From Leptodactylus fallax (lineage: Eukaryota > Chordata > Amphibia > Anura > Leptodactylidae): a stretch of DNA of 64,000 nucleotides. Below are positions 59,301 to 64,000 of this stretch, piece by piece. The position numbers were made by a program, and so were the translations under genes. The notes below the pieces were generated by a model. The model made no database searches. It saw only the letters and a list, made by a program, of their open reading frames with translations, and was not told the DNA's origin. The stretch lies in contig CAMRHE010000115.1 in NCBI GenBank assembly GCA_947044405.1, forward strand, positions 5,332,001 through 5,396,000, given 5' to 3'. Position 1 is the first letter of the stretch. Each line of letters starts with the position of its first letter.

Positions 59301-61094
59301 AGATCAATATCAGCTGAAACAGCAGACTTTGATGGTACTGACCAACCTTGTTATGTGTATAGGGATTTTCCAACTCTACGTCCCACAAAAGAAGTTGGGA
59401 GCGTGAAAGATCAGACAGTTAGTGTGCATGTGCTTGGGGAGGAGATAGGGGTCTTTGTGTGTCCCGGGAGAGATAAAAGTCAGCCAAACACAACGTCTAT
59501 TGGACATGTGTGGCTAGCTTTACTCAATGAAATTCTCAGTAGTAGTGGAATTGCATAAGGGGGTCACAGGTATCATAGTTGTCATTGTTAACCCATTGTT
59601 TGCTTTATATAACCACCAACAATTGAACATCTATATTTGAAATATATCCTAGAACTACAATATGACAAAACTGAAGAGATGGTTTGTAATGGTAGTAGTA
59701 GTAGTAACCAGCACACAGAACCAAGTAATAATGAGTGCACCCCAAAACAAGTAGAATACTGCATTCAATCTAAACATAGAGAAGACCACCCAATACTACG
59801 TGCTAAGGAACCATAGACCTTCTCCAGATCTATACACAGTCAAACAACAGAAAACGGTTTCTTGTTATGAGGAAAACACAAGGGCTAACACTGAGCCATG
59901 CCAAAATGATCATGCCAAGTATTTATTGTATGATGACCAGAATCACTTATATTATTTTAGTTCTTGGAACGGTACCGATATACAGTATCTAATAGCCAAC
60001 ACAATTTTTCAATTGGAATTATCTTAAATAAGTCAAATTATTGAGTAACAAATATAATAATTCTCGGCGAGAGACACCCCCCACCTCAAAAAAAAAAAAA
60101 AAAAAAAAAATTCTGCAAAGATAACTGGTTGTATATACAGAAAAAGTCAAGTAATATCCTTGAGACCTACAGGGTTACAATGCAAGAAGGAAGAGTCACT
60201 AAACAATTGCTTGATGTTCTAAATTCGTATACTGTAGGTTCAATGTATAGTAACACCAAATGTATAAAAGTTAGCATGGTCCATCTAATATTAATGTAAC
60301 ATGTAGCCACACATAACACTGTTTGTACGAGAGCGCTGTCTGTCAGTGATGGGGGCATTCATGACATAGGCATTCACTTAGAAAGTGCTATTACATTTGG
60401 GGAGAATACAATAGAGGCTTATTCTATGTTAATTCTTATTCAAATGTGTTTCATTAAAAGGGTCATATGAGATTAAAAATATATCTTCTTCCAGCAACAA
60501 CGCCATCCTTGTCTATGGGCTACACTTGGTATACAGCCCAACCCAAACAAGCTTATGGACAAAATTGGCAATGCTTATGGAAAAAAAAAGTAGCCATGTT
60601 TTTTCTCAAACAACCTATTTTATACAACTTATTCATCTCATACAACCCATTTAAAAGGAACACTCTAGACAACTGGTATGCTGTGCTATTCCTAGTGCAG
60701 GGCTTAAGAGGAGGGTGAATGACAGGGATAAAAGGAACATTCATCCCAGAAATGAATGCCAAAAGTAAACAAGAAGTATACTTGCCCTCAATGTTTGCCA
60801 GTTTGTAGCATTTTTGCATGATCCAAAATGCTGCAGAGAACAAAAGTTATCAATGTCCTATTGATCTACTCCATCTTTATCTTGAGATCAGTTGAGGGGC
60901 CAGGTATTAGACATGTTGGCAGGGCTTAACAATTTTTTGTGTTACTGCAGAAAAGAAAGTAACATGGAAGTTCCTGCTTCAACTAGTTGTCTTACAACCC
61001 AACACAAGTGAGGAGGAAGAGGGAGGACATGGCTCATTTCCTGGGGCACCAATAGATGTCTTTATATAATGATGTCTAAGATATAATTGTAATC
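58637..61094. other. Stretch downstream of unc5d with no gene recognised
   Basis: Apart from the candidate AATAAA at 59279, a 23-base A run (60088-60110) and CA/AT-rich segments, I see no coding frame, RNA or named repeat. Confidence 0.6.
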
Positions 61095-61250
61095 AATGTT
61101 GGACTGGGGTTCCTTGGGCCCACCAGATAAAATTAGTCCTCCCTCCATTGACATCTAAGATCTAGACCCTAATTGTCTCCAAATTGGGTTGTCTTCTGCT
61201 GGGCTCCTGGATTCTCTGATACTTTGGTGGGCCAGTCCAACCCTACGTGT
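61095..61250. repeat. Inverted-end repeat (TTGGACTGG type)
   Basis: It begins TGTTGGACTGGGGTTCCTTG with GGGCCCACCAG and ends TGGTGGGCCAGTCCAACCCT. The ends are inverted over about 20 bases with small gaps. It looks like a short MITE; no target duplication was defined. Confidence 0.5.
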
Positions 61251-61337
61251 AATATGAAATAGAATTAAGATAAAGGAGATGGTGATGGAAGGAGATCATG
61301 AGATTTTTTGTTATACTTTTTGTGTTATGTGTTTCTT

Positions 61338-61344
<7 letters not shown>

Positions 61345-61380
<36 letters not shown>
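61345..61380 (+). repeat. (GA)n microsatellite
   Basis: 36 bases of GA preceded by an A run. Confidence 0.97.
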
Positions 61381-61383
<3 letters not shown>

Positions 61384-64000
61384 TGCTCATGCCCCATCCC
61401 CTAAGGCCTTGGGCTACACAATGGCCTATAAATCCTTTTTTCCTATTTCGTTATACCATAAGATACTATAACATTTTATTTATGGATAATATATTTATGG
61501 ATAAACATACTGAAATAAAAAAAAAAAATTATAAAATCAATGCAAACGAAAATCTTTAAAAATAAGAAATGACTTCACCCATCATCCATGCTGTATCTTG
61601 GGTACAGAATACTTGTTCGATAATGAAGTATGACTTCACCGCTTTAATTAAACACTGAAAAAGTGTAAAGTTCAGGAGTGTCAATCACAGAACAAGAAAG
61701 GAACAAAATTAGGATAATAAACAAGTTCTGAATTCCTTCTGTAGCAGGAGCAAATTAAGGATGCTGGATTCACACAATGTCAGGATATACTGTAAATGAT
61801 TTTAAGGTGTTTCTAGGCCATTTATACACAACAGCAGAAAGAAACACCTGCTATTGAACAAGTTCCAAACACAAAATAACACAATATAACCAGGATAGTA
61901 AGTGCCTCCAAAGCACTGTAAAACAATGCAATTGTGCCCCTACATACCAAAAATATAATCATGCCCTAAGCAAAACAATAAAAAAAACTTCTATAAAGTT
62001 TCATAAGTCCATGATGTCTTATCTACTAAACAAAACTGTCCTTACACATATGATACAAATTGACAAATTGGTTGTTGTTGGCTGATCATCGTTCACAATT
62101 TATACTGTAGTTGTATGATTGTCTACGGTGACTTATTTGATCTTGCAAGTTGGATTTTTCAGCAATTGTTGGGTGAAGTGCGTGAAGTACCTAACTCATC
62201 TGCCATTTTAGCATGACATGGTGATGATCAGGTCGATTAAATGAATAATCCAATGTTCAATTGATCAACTGCATTCACACTAATTGTAGGCTATATTCAC
62301 ACAGTCTTGTCTGTTTCTTGGCCATAAAAAAACTGGTCATATCATTTAATACAGCTGTTGTCGATCCATTTTGCATTTGTTCTGTGTCTGTTTTTGATGG
62401 CCAAATGTGATCTGTTTTGCATACGTTTTTAACAGACTGTTAAAAAAAAATTTAATTGGTCTTTTTTTTTTTTTTGACCTAACCGACTGATTTATTTTAA
62501 TGACTGCAACTTGGACGTCAATTCCGACAAGTGAATACTCTCATTGGTGTAGATTTATTAAAATGCAAACCTTTTTCAGCTGTCCATAGCAACTAATCAT
62601 TTATATAATAATTTATAATCTGCTCCTGAAAAATTAAAGCTACATTGTGATTGGTTGCTATGGGCAACTAAAACAGTTATTGTTTTTAGACCTTTTTAAT
62701 AAATTTGGCCCATTTACTCTCATTGTTTTTAAAATGACCATAACACAGCTATTTTTCACTGTCGGGTGAATAAGACTTTGATATATTATTTAAGGTCCTT
62801 TATTAGGATCCACCCTGGTTCAAAAACAGTTCAAAAACATTTTTACAAGTGAAATTTAGTCCAGTGAATAGTCTTGCAATTGATTTCGAATGGCCACCAG
62901 ACTACAGGGTTTTGTTAAGCAACTCTTATCTGCTGATGCCCTGAAGGGAACCTGTGGACATTTGCATTTATTCAGTACTCTTGCTGTATTGTTGGAAACA
63001 TTCAGATACTAAACTACTATTTTAGGATGTATGTACGTATGGAAAGTCCTAATATATTAAGGCAGGATCATCAATCTCTGACCGATAGTTTAAGGACGCC
63101 TGTAAGCTGTAAACAGTGGAGGTGTCTTGTACCTCAGTGGTCCAAAGAGAAGACATCCCAGGCACCATGCAGGGTTAGGCACCATGCAGGGTTATGTTTG
63201 TTATGACTTCTATGTAATTAAAAGGGTGGCCCAGTCACATAATTTTCTTATGAAACCAATTTATAATGCTATAAAATGTAAAAAGAAATAATCACAATCC
63301 TCCGCAGCTTCCCAGCTTCTACCATATCTCAATGTTTTGTGGATATCCTGCTGGTCTCTGTTCACCTGAATCCAGCCATGATGTGAAGATGCAACATGTG
63401 ACCATTGCACCCAACCACTGGTATCAGTGTTTGGGTGTAGGGCTCAAATTTTGTTGGCATGGTCAATGTCATGTTAGCTAAGAAAATATATTTTTATCTG
63501 GACAATCCTTTAAGGTGACACATTACAAAAAGAGTCAGCCCTCATGATTTTATAGTTTTAGAAAAAGGTCATAAGGGTCAAAACTTTCTGTTTTGCCTTG
63601 GATCTCTTCTCTTTGGATTCCACAATGGGAGGTTAATGATACCCCACATTCACGTATAGATGCACCCAATTTTACTTTGGACTAGTGCCTCATAGAGATA
63701 ATTGACACATTGATAAACTGCTCACTGAATACCAGGCTAGGCCAGTAAGTCATTATTCGTGTATGTAGCACATGCTTGGAACCACCATTTACTCTTTTGT
63801 GTATACAACTTCATCACATTGCTGCTATTTGTAAGACAAACAGTAATACAGTTTATTATATTCCATTATTTTCCAATCTAATTAACATATTGTATCTTCT
63901 TCCCTAAAGCAAAGTAATAACCCTAAAATTATATCAAAGCTCATAGCTGGTCATCCAATATGTGTTTGGAAATATCATTAAGGATATGCGTTCCATTTCT
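61381..64000. other. Window end, no gene recognised
   Basis: It is AT-rich sequence with the MITE at 62551-62712. A partial GTTCACAC-like motif near 62287 recalls the GGTTCACACC family. The duplicated phrase GGCACCATGCAGGGTTA at about 63161 and 63179 is a short local direct repeat. No open frame resembles a protein I know. Confidence 0.6.
62551..62712. repeat. Palindromic MITE (TTGCTATGGGCAAC type)
   Basis: TAGATTTATTAAAATGCAAA and TTTTTAATAAATTTGGCCCA form the inverted ends. Inside, CAGCTGTCCATAGCAACTAA is complementary to TTGGTTGCTATGGGCAAC. This is a dispersed repeat common in frogs, as I recall. Confidence 0.55.

Overview
The window is vertebrate nuclear DNA, most likely from a frog. It is AT-rich, has introns of many kilobases, and is crowded with transposons and simple repeats. 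The only host gene I can support is the 3' end of the netrin-receptor gene unc5d on the + strand. Four exons (13283-13432, 34630-34794, 41457-41635, 57274-57478) join in frame with consensus splice sites. They encode the last 232 residues: most of the UPA domain, the death domain, and a C-terminus ending in YSRQNGL. Positions 1-13282 are the 3' part of an upstream intron. The sequence after 57478 is 3' UTR and/or downstream DNA.

The upstream intron holds, in order: a GGCCCCACG-type terminal-inverted-repeat (TIR) element; a clean hAT-type MITE with an 8-bp target duplication; and a nearly complete, very young Ty3/Gypsy LTR retrotransposon (3445-10619, antisense to unc5d) that split an older MITE and duplicated CCAT. 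After these comes an old antisense L1-like ORF2 relic. The Gypsy element shows a serine-tRNA primer site, a GTTAAAC gag-pol slip site directly before the gag stop, and one disabling frameshift in integrase.

The 21-kb intron between the first two exons carries four Tc1-like insertions: a 532-bp remnant, two approximately 98-99% identical copies with transposase catalytic spacing that I count as DD35E (21278-22843 and 32719-34227), and a degenerate Passport-like copy (28845-30438). It also holds palindromic MITEs, a GATA/GACA array, a 106-bp hairpin insertion with a 15-bp duplication, and an L1-like tail. The next intron (6.7 kb) contains a TTAA-flanked MITE and a 90-bp-period repeat. The last intron (15.6 kb) holds a sense-oriented L1-clade LINE (42390-47705) with a TT|AAAA target and a 15-bp duplication, a LINE relic, and two TTAA-flanked inverted-repeat elements.

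Downstream of the unc5d stop lies a 40-bp minisatellite in exact register. I see no bacterial features, no CRISPR array, no RNA gene I trust, and no second host gene. The most notable observations concern transposon structure and nesting, not a new host system.
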